From positions 1 to 64,000 of the forward strand of contig OMWH01000004.1 in the NCBI GenBank assembly GCA_900314755.1: 64,000 nucleotides of DNA, given 5' to 3'. Positions 42,002 through 51,701 of this stretch are shown one piece after another. Within the stretch, counting starts at the first letter, position 1, and every line of letters starts with the position of its first letter. Position numbers and translations under genes: made by a program. The notes under the pieces were generated by a model. The model saw only the letters and a program-made list of their open reading frames with translations, was not told the DNA's origin and made no database searches. Source of the DNA: an uncultured Prevotellaceae bacterium (lineage in GTDB: Bacteria; Bacteroidota; Bacteroidia; Bacteroidales; Bacteroidaceae).

Positions 42002-42009
42002 CAAAGATA
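42002..42009 (-). promoter_or_regulatory. -7 box of the sensor kinase gene
   Basis: CAAAGATA gives TATCTTTG on the minus strand, 18 bp before the ATG at 41984. It supports that start over the upstream in-frame one at 42077. Confidence 0.6.
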
Positions 42010-42064
42010 CAAAAAAAGAGTAGCAAATAAAACTTTACTACCCTTTTTTCTGGTTTAAAGTTCA

Positions 42065-42997
42065 TTATCTGAGCCATGCGATATTGGTTGTTGTCGGTTT
42101 TTGACCATTTCCGAATGCAACACCAACAGCACGAGCAGCAGCAATTCGCTCCCTTTCCAGTTGAATCTCGTCATTATATTTCTGACGCATTTCCAAATCA
42201 ATGTCGCTTCTCACTTGCGCCTTGATCTCCTTCATCAGTTTGGTTGCCTCTGCATAGCATGCAGCGTCAGGGTCTATCTGTGCCAGCATTGCACATACCT
42301 GATAAGCCGTCTCTTGGTCCTGACCTGCTGCCCATAGTGCTTTTGCCTGGTTCAACAGATACAGATTCAGACGATTCAGATATTTGGAATAGAGCTGTAG
42401 TCCATAACGTGACGCCGCTTCGCCACCCTTTGAACAGAGCGGAATAGATAATACCTGAGAAAGGGCTTCCTCATATTGCTGCAAAGACTCCAGACGCTTA
42501 GCCTCCTTAATGATATTAGGATACTGGGTATCATAATATTTCATCATGTTGGCTTTACCCCTCTTGATAAGGTCTTTAATCTCTGTCTGATTAGAGCTGA
42601 TCCGACGGAAAGCATTAATATAACTCTTCACCTCACCAGTTCCTACTCCATCGAGTGTCACATAGGCAGTACCAAACTTCTTCTTGTTATACGTATCTGC
42701 CATATAGAAAGTAATACCAAGATTATAGACCGTCTGGATAGGTGGTCCTGGTATGTTACTCTTATCAAGCACATCACAATGGGCGGTGAGAATGAAAGGA
42801 GTAGTGATTCCTTCACTCGTCAATCCGTTTTCTGTCAGCATACGGTTAAGCGACTGATACAAAATGGTGCTTGCAGCTGTAGGAATATTTGTAAACTCTT
42901 CGTCAAGCTGGATTGAGACTGGCATCACACATTCCTGCGCTGACACACCAGTTGCTACCATCAGGTAGGCGACAAATAATAGATGTTTGATTCTCAT
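42065..42997 (-). CDS. Exported protein of unknown function
   Basis: The protein has 310 residues with a signal peptide (MRIKHLLFVAYLMVATGVSA). The N-terminal half shows beta strands like those of CsgG/TolB-N folds (PFILTAHCDVLDKS, GITFYMADTYNKKKFGTAYV). The C-terminal half is helical, with a coiled coil (DIDLEMRQKYNDEIQLERER). It ends next to the sensor-kinase promoter and is last in a seven-gene minus-strand set of exported proteins. Confidence 0.7.
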   Translation of the reverse strand: MRIKHLLFVAYLMVATGVSAQECVMPVSIQLDEEFTNIPTAASTILYQSLNRMLTENGLTSEGITTPFILTAHCDVLDKSNIPGPPIQTVYNLGITFYMADTYNKKKFGTAYVTLDGVGTGEVKSYINAFRRISSNQTEIKDLIKRGKANMMKYYDTQYPNIIKEAKRLESLQQYEEALSQVLSIPLCSKGGEAASRYGLQLYSKYLNRLNLYLLNQAKALWAAGQDQETAYQVCAMLAQIDPDAACYAEATKLMKEIKAQVRSDIDLEMRQKYNDEIQLERERIAAARAVGVAFGNGQKPTTTNIAWLR

Positions 42998-43009
42998 ATA
43001 TATTCCTCC

Positions 43010-43960
43010 TTATTTTTCACCTAAAATTAAAAGACAACGACCTAATCCGCGATTCACTGTTTTTACAGGAATGCTATAAGGTGAAGCACCTAAGAAACGA
43101 GCCAGTTCACGAGCAAATCCATAAGTATCCTGAGCCATACCATTAGCTTTGTACAAAGGAATCCGCACCTGTTCATACAGTATCATGGTCTCTGTGGCGT
43201 CTGACTTGCTGAAACGGTGGTTAACACAGTTATCAAACAACCATGTGTCAATAACCTCACTCAGATCTTTATCACCATATTCCTTCTCAAAGTCAATACC
43301 GGTGGTGTCAAAGATACGCAAATCAAGAACCACCTCCCTACCGTTGGTCAACAAGTCATCAAAATGCGCTTGCAGACGCTCTACGAAAGCATCCATATGG
43401 TCTTGAACGGCTTCCTCCAGCAATACAGGAACCTCTGCTGAGAAAGAACCTTTTCCTGTTCCTTCCGCACCAGCCACCTGCTTGGTGCTGTAAGCATCGA
43501 TAGCCTTCAGATTATAGGTGATACTGCTCTTGGGTCCCATCTTATTCACTGTCCAGTCGATTTCCAGGATAATATCTGCCTTGGCTGTTCGACGCAGACG
43601 GTCCAGAGGACTCTCTGTGATGGAAGCACCGCTCTTCTTACTCCTTATCAGACGGTCTTCTGCAGAGAGATTCGTTATACTCCTCATATTGGCTTGCAGG
43701 TCCTTAAGAGGAAAGCCACGGTCAGCCATCAGAACATTGATTTTAGAAATCACGGCATTCAGCTGCTTGTCTGATGACAGGGCTGCCTTATAATCTGGAA
43801 TCTGCTCGGGAGTTCCCTGATTGTCAAAAGTCTGTTCAAACCCATGTTCCTTACACCAAGCATCGCTAGGAACAACCATCAGTGTCGGCTTTTTTGCCTG
43901 ACTCATTGCAGCCAGTGCAAACATCGCCAGCAAAAATGAAAATAATACTCTTGTTTTCAT
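43010..43960 (-). CDS. Exported protein resembling DUF6175
   Basis: The protein has 316 residues with a signal peptide (MKTRVLFSFLLAMFALAAMS). It opens with KKPTLMVVPSDAWCKEHGF, which I recall as the start of DUF6175 proteins, then KADIILEIDWTVNKMGPKSS and TYNLKAIDAYSTKQVAGAEG, both strand-rich. It may be an outer-membrane or periplasmic binding module related to CsgG-type folds. The DUF6175 link is from memory and unchecked. Confidence 0.7.
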   Translation of the reverse strand: MKTRVLFSFLLAMFALAAMSQAKKPTLMVVPSDAWCKEHGFEQTFDNQGTPEQIPDYKAALSSDKQLNAVISKINVLMADRGFPLKDLQANMRSITNLSAEDRLIRSKKSGASITESPLDRLRRTAKADIILEIDWTVNKMGPKSSITYNLKAIDAYSTKQVAGAEGTGKGSFSAEVPVLLEEAVQDHMDAFVERLQAHFDDLLTNGREVVLDLRIFDTTGIDFEKEYGDKDLSEVIDTWLFDNCVNHRFSKSDATETMILYEQVRIPLYKANGMAQDTYGFARELARFLGASPYSIPVKTVNRGLGRCLLILGEK

Positions 43961-43971
43961 AGCACTCCATT

Positions 43972-44439
43972 TTAATCAATTACATTGTCTGCCTTCAGAC
44001 GAGCCTTCAGTTGCGCACGAAGTACACGGATAGTGAGGTTATAGGAATAGCCCACCTTGTCTTTCTCCCTGCCACCTGAACGTGTTTTCGTATCACGCAG
44101 CGAGACATAATCTCTATAGGCACCATTATCAGAGAAGAAGATATTGAAATAGTCCTCGTACCGCTCTTTGGCATTCACCTCAGTAACTAAAGGACGCATG
44201 TTACAACCTTCAACACCGTCTCGGATACCTTCAAAAATCACTGCCCAAACCGCATTCTTCATCGCTTGCTCTTTCGCATCAATACGGTTTCTGCCATAAC
44301 CCTGTACACGAAGGGTTTGCGAACCGTCAAGTTCCACACCAATACATTTGATGGAAGAACGTGCAAACACCGTTGGAGTCTGAGCCTCAGCAGCGGTGAT
44401 GACCATTGCCGTTATTAAAGTCAGAAATAATCTTTTCAT
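43972..44439 (-). CDS. Small exported protein
   Basis: The protein has 155 residues from the ATG at 44439 (MKRLFLTLITAMVITAAEAQ). An alternative ATG at 44451 overlaps the stop of the upstream gene (TAATG), which would couple translation. It has a strand-rich core (VQGYGRNRIDAKEQAMKNAV, then GVEGCNMRPLV) resembling LPP20-type export domains. The role is unknown. Confidence 0.7.
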   Translation of the reverse strand: MKRLFLTLITAMVITAAEAQTPTVFARSSIKCIGVELDGSQTLRVQGYGRNRIDAKEQAMKNAVWAVIFEGIRDGVEGCNMRPLVTEVNAKERYEDYFNIFFSDNGAYRDYVSLRDTKTRSGGREKDKVGYSYNLTIRVLRAQLKARLKADNVID

Positions 44440-44450
44440 AGTTCGTATCA

Positions 44451-45023
44451 TTAAAATTCATATCCTAATTTCAGACCAAAGAAGCTGTATGCCACCTTTG
44501 ACCCGTCATCATACTTAAAGTTCGACAGCGTATAGGTGATACCGATTTGGAAATTATTACGCCATCCACCAAAGCTACATCCTATTGTCGGACTGAAGAA
44601 AAAGCCCTCATTGGTGATACCTCCCACATTCAAAGACCAGAAAGGAACTCCATCCCTGTCATAGGTAGGAAGGAAGTTGCCTCGCACATTGGCAAAGATG
44701 GGAACACCGAATTTGTTGTTTGTACCCCTGACCCATGCGTTATGCACATACATACGTCCACCGACGCCAGCACCAAAGCGGAGATATTCGCTTACACGAT
44801 AGCCAACAATACCAGCAAGATTGACGTATTGCGTATTCGTCTTCTCAGACATAATGCTGCTACCACCGTCCAGTTCAATAGCAAACCAGACTCCGGCATC
44901 CTGACGCTCAATATCCTCATAGGGTCTTTGCTTGGGCTTTTCTGGTAATTTGACATCACGGTATTGTGCTGACACTGACATGGTCAGCGACAACGCTAAA
45001 ATGATTAACCATAGTTTCTTCAT
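44451..45023 (-). CDS. Small outer-membrane beta-barrel protein
   Basis: The protein has 190 residues with a signal peptide (MKKLWLIILALSLTMSVSAQ). The mature part alternates short strands (GIVGYRVSEYLRFGAGVGGR, FFSPTIGCSFGGWRNNFQIG) and ends with the terminal aromatic (LGYEF) typical of Bam substrates. It belongs to the exported set 42065-48557. Confidence 0.75.
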   Translation of the reverse strand: MKKLWLIILALSLTMSVSAQYRDVKLPEKPKQRPYEDIERQDAGVWFAIELDGGSSIMSEKTNTQYVNLAGIVGYRVSEYLRFGAGVGGRMYVHNAWVRGTNNKFGVPIFANVRGNFLPTYDRDGVPFWSLNVGGITNEGFFFSPTIGCSFGGWRNNFQIGITYTLSNFKYDDGSKVAYSFFGLKLGYEF

Positions 45024-45042
45024 AATTGTTCCTCCTTAAAGA

Positions 45043-45507
45043 TTAAAAACCTGATGAAAGAGAACGTACGACACCTGCCTTCTCAAGGTCTTTGCGAAGA
45101 GCAGTCTTGTCAACCTGCAGAATAGCACCGCACTTGTATCCCTTCTGGGTCTTCACACGGTCATATGATCCACCGACGACAGACGCATAGCTCAAGCACT
45201 GTCCGTCCTTGGCGAAAAACTCCTCAAAGAAAGCGGCATTGTCTGTCTCTGCGGTCGGTGATGCCATGGCTGGCTGACGAGCACCGCTGGCATTTCCAGA
45301 ACATCCTCTGAAGATAATGCCATGGACAGCAGCTCTCTTTAAATCCTCATCTTTCACACTCCTTGCATACACATACACTTTCACCAGAACAGTCCCTTCT
45401 GTTCCTGATCCAGCTCCTGTAATGTCATATTTCGGCATTTTGTCACCTGCCATAGCACACAGACAGATGAATAAAAGCAGCGAAATGATGGTTAGTGATC
45501 TTTTCAT
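45043..45507 (-). CDS. Small exported protein
   Basis: The protein has 154 residues with a signal peptide (MKRSLTIISLLLFICLCAMA). The segment GTEGTVLVKVYVYARSVKDE, followed by HGIIFRGCSGNASGARQPAM, looks related to the LPP20-like protein at 43972. No named family is recognised. Confidence 0.7.
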   Translation of the reverse strand: MKRSLTIISLLLFICLCAMAGDKMPKYDITGAGSGTEGTVLVKVYVYARSVKDEDLKRAAVHGIIFRGCSGNASGARQPAMASPTAETDNAAFFEEFFAKDGQCLSYASVVGGSYDRVKTQKGYKCGAILQVDKTALRKDLEKAGVVRSLSSGF

Positions 45508-45535
45508 AATACTTCTTCTTTTTCGTTAATGACTA

Positions 45536-46756
45536 TCATTTATTCATTTCTTTAATGAGCATACCTTTGCTGAAGTTCTTACCACTTACCTTGCGGAAAG
45601 TCGTGAAACCAAGATTGGCACCCTGAGCACCTTCCTCTGTTGCCATATAGCGGTTATCCCATATCAGGCTGGGGATAGGCTCTATCACTCCAACACGCTC
45701 GTACTTATGAGAGCCGTCCTCCATCTCTATCACTTCCAGCACCTCATACTTTGACTTACTGTTCACACCTTCCTTCATACCGATGTATGCCGTCAATGGC
45801 TCTACTGACAGCAATGGGGTCTTGGCACGGAACTCTTCATACTCACGCTGCAGGTCCACCACATTCTCGTCAATGGCACGTTGACATGCCTTGCGGACCA
45901 TCACGATGGGTTCGTCTTCCTTGATACCGAGGAAAGAGGTCTTACTGCCAGAACTTTCCACCTTACCGACATACTTTAAGGTATATTTGCCACGGGCTTT
46001 CTCAAAGTTCTTGCATTTGGTTTCATCTGGTGCTGAAGCATACTGTTCCTGATAGAACTCACCAGCCAGCTCGTCGTTCCAGTCCAGTCGATAGAGGAAT
46101 GTGTTAATCTTCACGGAGAAGCCCTTAAGACTCTCTGCGATTTTTCCCAAATTGTCACCTAAGTCACTGAAGCTGTTGCTACCTGTTACGATAGAGGCAG
46201 CAGCACCTAATACCTTAAAGATACCTCCAACGACCTTAGACTTCTGACCCTTATCGACGTAGCGAATGTCATTCACCAATACGAAAGTGTTGCCTATGAG
46301 CTCCTCACCGGCATCCTGCAACATCGCCATGCCTCGGGCTGAACGGGTGGCGAGTTGCTTGTCAAACTCATTAGCGTTGTACAAACCGCGTTCTTTCACC
46401 AGCTCCATGTCACACTGTCCTGTGAAGAAGTCACGGTTGAACCATCTGCCGACCAGACGACTGGCAATCTTATTCTTCTCCAGGAAGTCGGTCACAGTAG
46501 CATTCTCCTGCTCTTTTTTTGCACCTGCCAGCTTTTTATCCATATTGACCACCTTCACACTCAGGTTATGATCATTGAACTTGTCGGGCACGGGTATCTG
46601 GAGGAAAGCCTCCTTGATTTCCTTGGCAAACTGCTGGTCAGTATGATTAATCATCAAGGAATAGATAGAGCTGCGACGATATTTCTGCGCATCTTCCTGT
46701 GCAAATGCAGTCATCAATGAAACTGCTAATATGCTTAAAACAATATATCTTTTCAT
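45536..46756 (-). CDS. Exported protein of unknown function
   Basis: The protein has 406 residues from the ATG at 46756 (MKRYIVLSILAVSLMTAFAQ), preceded by GAGGAAA; the ATG at 46768 is the alternative. It has a long central region with alternating strands (NTFVLVNDIRYVDKGQKSKV) and a helical C-terminal half. It lies between the WG-repeat protein and the small exported genes in the same set. Confidence 0.7.
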   Translation of the reverse strand: MKRYIVLSILAVSLMTAFAQEDAQKYRRSSIYSLMINHTDQQFAKEIKEAFLQIPVPDKFNDHNLSVKVVNMDKKLAGAKKEQENATVTDFLEKNKIASRLVGRWFNRDFFTGQCDMELVKERGLYNANEFDKQLATRSARGMAMLQDAGEELIGNTFVLVNDIRYVDKGQKSKVVGGIFKVLGAAASIVTGSNSFSDLGDNLGKIAESLKGFSVKINTFLYRLDWNDELAGEFYQEQYASAPDETKCKNFEKARGKYTLKYVGKVESSGSKTSFLGIKEDEPIVMVRKACQRAIDENVVDLQREYEEFRAKTPLLSVEPLTAYIGMKEGVNSKSKYEVLEVIEMEDGSHKYERVGVIEPIPSLIWDNRYMATEEGAQGANLGFTTFRKVSGKNFSKGMLIKEMNK

Positions 46757-46775
46757 AATTTTCCTCATTTAAATA

Positions 46776-48557
46776 TTAGTAATTCCATTCTTCTTCACCG
46801 ATTACTTCATCCAGTGGATATGAGCGATTCTCTTGGGTAATCTCCAACAAAAGGTTCTTGGATTCCATCTTCGTCAAGGGCTTATTGCCATGAGCCTTCA
46901 TATACGCTCTCACTCTGTCTTGGTAAATGCTATTTGTAATTGGCTGATCAAACAAGACATTGTCATTCTCGTCAATGAGTATTCCATAATAACCTATTTT
47001 CTCAGAGGGTTTCAACGCGCTGATAGTAGTCAGTGGTGTGAAAGGCTTAAAAAACAGACATTTATTAAGCAGATTGTCTGCTGGCGTGAATCCATAGGGA
47101 GTCACCATGGCGATTCCGTCCTTAAAGTTGTTTACATACTTATATCCTTTACCTGACTCATGTGCCTTACTTATATTATAATGGTAAAAGAGTGAGTCTG
47201 CTTTCTTCACCCAGATTTCATTTGCATTGCGCTCTTCGGTGAAACCAATTTCTTCATAAGCTACAGGTATCAACTCCTTACCATTAGCGTCAATCATACC
47301 AAACTTCTTGTCTTTCTTAACCTTCATGAGATCGTAGTTGTTGAACCAAACTTCATCATATTCATCAAATGACACAATGACATTGCCGGAACGGTTGACG
47401 ACACCCCATTTTCCATCCTTTTGAACATTAAAGACCTCCTTGTCACCAGCCTGTGCTGGGAATCCCATGTCTGTGTAACTGCCAGAAAGAGCGGCTATGT
47501 CATTGTTGTCTTCGTCAAAGACATCATAGATACCCGACTCGTTCTTTGCTCCCCACAGGTTCGTGTGGACACTGTGGACAATACCTGTATATCCTTTACG
47601 AAGCACTTGTCCTGACTTATCGATAAACGACCATACTGTTGAGGAGTTCACAGGAGCAATGCTACCAACAAAGTCACCATGCGTCCAAGTGACGGTCTGA
47701 TTTGCGGCAAGCGTAAAGTTTGTCGCATTAATCGCCTTCTCGTTACTCAGGTCATAATAGCCACCAGCTATCTCCGTACTTTTTTTCGAAGACTTGAATT
47801 TATAGGTCCTTACCATATTGCTCTGAGGTTTCATAACAAAAGTGTAAGTACCTTCCTTTATCAAAATCTTACCACTGCCGTCCATCAGACCACCAGAAGC
47901 GAGGTGCTCTCCTTGGAGAGGGAAATAACCCACTTTACCATAGCAGAGATAACTGCAGTCAGTGACCAACGTGTCATTTACATAATGAGGAACATAGTTG
48001 GCAGCATAGCCCTCATGGTAAATATTCTTGCCCTTGCAGTCCAAAGAAAACTCCCAGAGCCCCTTGTACTCTGCAGGAATAAGGATATTACCCTTAGCGT
48101 CAATAATACCATACTTGGCATTACTCATATACGTTTTCTTTTCATGCTGGGCAGCTTTTCCTCCTTTGGCTATCATAGCCTTCCCATAGCAGTTGGTGGG
48201 GGTTATCATCGAATACTCGGGCTTCAGTACTATCTCACCACTGGTGGATGCCAAACCAAGGTCTTTTCCATTCTTAATAAGGTATAAGTCATTCCATTTG
48301 GAAATGTTATCATACTTCAAAGATAACACAACCTTACCTGTCGCATCAATGATACCGTACTTGTCGGACTTACTAACGATGGCATAGCCGTTCTCGAAGG
48401 GATAAGCACCTTCGTACTGGCATTTGATAACCTCGTTGCCCTGTGCGTCAACAAAACCCACTTTACCTTTCTCATTCACACTAATTTTCAGGTCCTGCGC
48501 CTTTACGACTGTGGCGAAGAACACAATTGTCAGACAAAGTAACTTGTTTAATTTCAT
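46776..48557 (-). CDS. Exported WG-repeat protein
   Basis: The protein has 593 residues from the ATG at 48557, with a signal peptide (MKLNKLLCLTIVFFATVVKA). It contains several WG-like repeats of ~35 residues (GKVGFVDAQGNEVI, KYGIIDATGKVVLSLKYD, AKYGIIDAKGNILIPAEY, GKWGVVNRSGNVIVSFDEY). Such repeats form beta-rich units on exported proteins. It heads the seven-gene set and has a TATCTTTG promoter ~190 bp upstream on the minus strand (48745-48752), leaving a long leader. Confidence 0.8.
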   Translation of the reverse strand: MKLNKLLCLTIVFFATVVKAQDLKISVNEKGKVGFVDAQGNEVIKCQYEGAYPFENGYAIVSKSDKYGIIDATGKVVLSLKYDNISKWNDLYLIKNGKDLGLASTSGEIVLKPEYSMITPTNCYGKAMIAKGGKAAQHEKKTYMSNAKYGIIDAKGNILIPAEYKGLWEFSLDCKGKNIYHEGYAANYVPHYVNDTLVTDCSYLCYGKVGYFPLQGEHLASGGLMDGSGKILIKEGTYTFVMKPQSNMVRTYKFKSSKKSTEIAGGYYDLSNEKAINATNFTLAANQTVTWTHGDFVGSIAPVNSSTVWSFIDKSGQVLRKGYTGIVHSVHTNLWGAKNESGIYDVFDEDNNDIAALSGSYTDMGFPAQAGDKEVFNVQKDGKWGVVNRSGNVIVSFDEYDEVWFNNYDLMKVKKDKKFGMIDANGKELIPVAYEEIGFTEERNANEIWVKKADSLFYHYNISKAHESGKGYKYVNNFKDGIAMVTPYGFTPADNLLNKCLFFKPFTPLTTISALKPSEKIGYYGILIDENDNVLFDQPITNSIYQDRVRAYMKAHGNKPLTKMESKNLLLEITQENRSYPLDEVIGEEEWNY

Positions 48558-48744
48558 AGTTTTTCTCGGTTTAGCCTGTTGTCCCATATTCGGCTCTTCG
48601 TTAATAGTTATTGGTATTATCAACCTCACAAAAAGGTGGGGACTCTACTCTTTCTCCGCCTATTTTCTTCGGAAGGAAAAATCTGTGTTCGTAGACACCT
48701 GTTTAATGAGTATTGAAGCCTCTCACGCTGTTGAGAGTCTTTTG

Positions 48745-48752
48745 CAAAGATA
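48745..48752 (-). promoter_or_regulatory. -7 box of the WG-repeat operon
   Basis: CAAAGATA gives TATCTTTG on the minus strand. The leader from here to 48557 is ~180 nt with no recognised riboswitch. Confidence 0.5.
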
Positions 48753-48757
48753 AAAAT

Positions 48758-49103
48758 TTTATTAAAATAAAACAAGATTTTTGAAGGCTATTTTCCTCCC
48801 TTATAGTCGCTGTAACGTGCTGAAATGAAACATTTTATCCCTTTTATTCTTATATTTTTGTATCTTATCGGCGATTTTTCCCTTTTAAACGAAAAAAATG
48901 CCCTCTGCACCCAAGGAGGTCTGTTGGAGCAATTTCTACCTTAATACTGTTCTTAAGACACACCTCTACTATGCTACTTGTGTAGAAATATGCCATTCTT
49001 GCGCAGCATATATGTTTTTAGCAAGCCATGGAATTGAAATTATTTATTTTTGGTAATTTTTTTTTGGTAATTTGCGTAAATATTGTATCTTTGCCATATA
49101 AAT
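48758..49103. other. Non-coding gap before the broken ATPase
   Basis: No gene is supported. It is T-rich near both ends. A TATCTTTG box at 49086-49093 points at the ATPase remnant. The middle (about 48898-49010) reads as unique sequence without an open frame worth noting. Confidence 0.6.
49086..49093 (+). promoter_or_regulatory. -7 box of the ATPase pseudogene
   Basis: TATCTTTG lies just before the first ATPase codons (around 49104), so the ruined gene kept its promoter. Confidence 0.6.
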
Positions 49104-50044
49104 GTGCGTGTTATAAATACAAATATCAATCCTTTCATTGTTTCAGGGAAAATAGCCCCTCCGTATTTCTGCGATAGGCAGAAAGCGACACGTTGGAGAA
49201 AGCACTCAGCAACCAACTGAATGTGGTGCTGACATCACCGCGCCGTATGGGTAAAACTTCGTTGGTTAGCTATGTATTCGACAAACCTTCCATTGCTGGT
49301 GAGTATGTCACTATCACCATTGACATCCTACACACAACGGCATTCCGTGAGTTTATTATGACTTTCGGTACTGCCGTATTTGATGCCGTGGCATCTCGGA
49401 GTGACCGTTGGCGAAAACTCTTTGTGACAGTACTGAAGTCGCTGAGTACTAGTTTTGGCTATGACCCTGTACAGAATACGCCGACGTTTGATGTGAAACT
49501 GGGAGATATCTTGCGACCGGAATACACATTGGGCGAGATTTGTGAGTATCTTGAGAAGGTGGACAAGCGTTGCTTAGTGGTGATTGATGAGTTCCAGCAG
49601 ATTACGCGTTATCCGGAGAAGAACACAGAAGCACTGCTGCGCACGCATATTCAGAAGTTGTCGAACGTCAACTTTGTCTTTTCTGGCAGTCGACGTAGAC
49701 TGATTATTGAAAGATGCCTATGCCGACACACAGGAAGGAGCAGTATGTGATACCATCTGCATAAAAGAGCTAATCAACAGTTATATTGAGGAAAATGATG
49801 CACATTTGCGCGAGCAATTGTCGTTTATCACTGAAGCACAGAAGGAACTGCTCTATGCCGTCCATGCTGAAGGACATGTGCAAAGTATTACATCGTCGGC
49901 CTTCAACAAAAAGCACCGATTGCGTTCTCCCAGTTCAACGCAGACTGCTGCATTGAAACTGCTGGAATACGATATGTAACCCGTCAGGAGAAGGTCTACT
50001 CGCTGTCAGATCCTCTGTTGAGCCTCTGGTTAGACCGTCGTTGA
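49104..50044 (+). pseudogene. AAA-type ATPase (DUF234-like), frameshifted
   Basis: The N-terminal codons (INPFIVSGKIAPPYFCDRQK, from ~49125) are in a different frame from the main piece at 49193. That piece carries NVVLTSPRRMGKTSLVSYVF (Walker A) and CLVVIDEFQQI (Walker B). Frames change again near 49700, where KDAYADTQEGAVCDTIC begins, and once more near 49970 before VYSLSDPLLSLWLDRR. At least three disruptions are needed to rejoin them. Intact relatives are ~370-400-residue ATPases of unknown role common in Bacteroidota. Confidence 0.75.
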
Positions 50045-50151
50045 ACAAATAAATTCCCTCTTATCGCAAATTATTGGCTAAGTAACGATGTTTCATCCGT
50101 CTTAGGGGGAATCTTCATCATACGGCTGTTGCAAAACGCATAAATTTCCTC

Positions 50152-50159
50152 TATCTTTG
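50152..50159 (+). promoter_or_regulatory. -7 box of the first paired lipoprotein gene
   Basis: TATCTTTG followed by GCAA. The leader resembles that of the gene at 52176. Confidence 0.6.
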
Positions 50160-50192
50160 CAACTGTTACTAACCCATTAAATACTTGAAGCT

Positions 50193-51596
50193 ATGAGAAA
50201 AATAATTTCAATGATGATGATGGCTACAATAGCCGTCTTTGTAAGTTGTGGTGGCGATGATGCTACTTCGGCTGGAGGTTCTGGTGGCGATAAGCCGAGT
50301 GGTAACTCCAGCGTGGGGGCTTGGTACACGCAGTCGGGAAATTATATGCTGGTGTGGGACTTTGCTAATAATGGCACCGTGACACTTCATATGTATGAAA
50401 TCTATGGTGACATTTATTACAAAACGCAAGGCACTGGTACGTATTCAAAAAAAGACAATGCCCTCAGTATGACCATTGCCGGTACTTCAGCAACGGCAAC
50501 GATTGTTGATGACGTGATGCACATGAACGATGCCGAAATCGGCAACTATCAGCTTAAGAAAGTCACTACCTCCGTGCAGAGTAGCATCAATACGATGGAG
50601 ACTTATTTTGACAATCTGCAGAAACAAGTTGTCAACGAGTGGTACTCCTATAGTGACTATTATAATGATTACGATGTCATTAAGTTTGAATCTTCTGGTA
50701 AGGGAGCGATAACTACCTATACGAGCTATAATACCAGTACGCACACATCGTTTTCCTGGACGCGCGGTGGCATGATAACGATTACGCATACTGACGGCAC
50801 AAAAGAACAATATAAGTTTAATCTCAAAGAGGGCGTACTGAATATCCTTCTCACATACGAAGATACAGAATATACGATTACTTACAAGTCCATGACTGAT
50901 GAGATTCGCCAGAAGATAGAGGATTTGCAGAAAACTCCAACATTGCAGGCAGGTACTTATGTGGAGAAGAACCCGGACGTGAAGGAGTATTTCATGGTTG
51001 AGATTGACGGTAATGATATGGAGGAGTTTGTTGTCAATTACGGTAAGAAGCGAAAGCTGATAGAAGGCAAGTTTACTATCACCGGCAATCAGATGACCAT
51101 CGAGGGAGCCGACACGAATGGCGATGGAGTGGTGAACGACAATGACAAGGTGACCATCGCCATCAATGGTAATGAGGTAACTGTCGGCAATATCACTTTC
51201 GTACGGTTAGAGATAACCGCAGATATGCTGGTTGGCAATTGGCAGGCGTATCGTACCGTAGGGGCTGAATACAAATCTGACGGCACTTTGAAGGAGTCGT
51301 GGGATTGGGAACTGACAGGTGCCAGTACGGGCGACGAGGGGAAAGACAATGATAATGCACGTATGATCTTCAATAGCGATAACAGCTTTGAATCGTGGAC
51401 ACTCCGCAATGGTTCATGGGAAATGGTGCGGACGGGTTCCTATTCGCTCACAGACAGAAATGTAAAGTGCCAATATGAAAAAGGGGGAAGTACCCGTGTG
51501 GATGAATGGAAAATTCTGAGTCTGTCTGCAACTGAAGGTGTTATCGAGCGATTGACGGACAGCGACTATGTAGCATACTATATGAAGAAATACTAA
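50193..51596 (+). CDS. Lipoprotein with beta-rich repeats
   Basis: The protein has 467 residues with an SPII signal (MRKIISMMMMATIAVFVS then C) and a Gly/Ser-rich linker. The mature part looks like three to four lipocalin-like modules: short strand clusters such as SVGAWYTQSGNYMLVWDFA, NEWYSYSDYYNDYDVIKFE, and NWQAYRTVGAEYKSDGTLKE. Each ends with a test of typing or format-like strands. No family is assigned with confidence. It is monocistronic, with a strong hairpin after it. Confidence 0.75.
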   Translation: MRKIISMMMMATIAVFVSCGGDDATSAGGSGGDKPSGNSSVGAWYTQSGNYMLVWDFANNGTVTLHMYEIYGDIYYKTQGTGTYSKKDNALSMTIAGTSATATIVDDVMHMNDAEIGNYQLKKVTTSVQSSINTMETYFDNLQKQVVNEWYSYSDYYNDYDVIKFESSGKGAITTYTSYNTSTHTSFSWTRGGMITITHTDGTKEQYKFNLKEGVLNILLTYEDTEYTITYKSMTDEIRQKIEDLQKTPTLQAGTYVEKNPDVKEYFMVEIDGNDMEEFVVNYGKKRKLIEGKFTITGNQMTIEGADTNGDGVVNDNDKVTIAINGNEVTVGNITFVRLEITADMLVGNWQAYRTVGAEYKSDGTLKESWDWELTGASTGDEGKDNDNARMIFNSDNSFESWTLRNGSWEMVRTGSYSLTDRNVKCQYEKGGSTRVDEWKILSLSATEGVIERLTDSDYVAYYMKKY

Positions 51597-51621
51597 GCGG
51601 GCTACCCTCCTATCCATTTCT

Positions 51622-51660
51622 CCACCCTTTGTGCCTCAGATGTTGAGGCACAAAGGGTGG
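51622..51660 (+). terminator. Terminator after the beta-rich lipoprotein
   Basis: CCACCCTTTGTGCCTCA (51622-51638) pairs perfectly with TGAGGCACAAAGGGTGG (51644-51660) around a GATGT loop, then TATTATT. Confidence 0.85.
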
Positions 51661-51701
51661 TATTATTAGCACATTGCCTTCAGCCCCCCATTTGGGAACT
51701 A

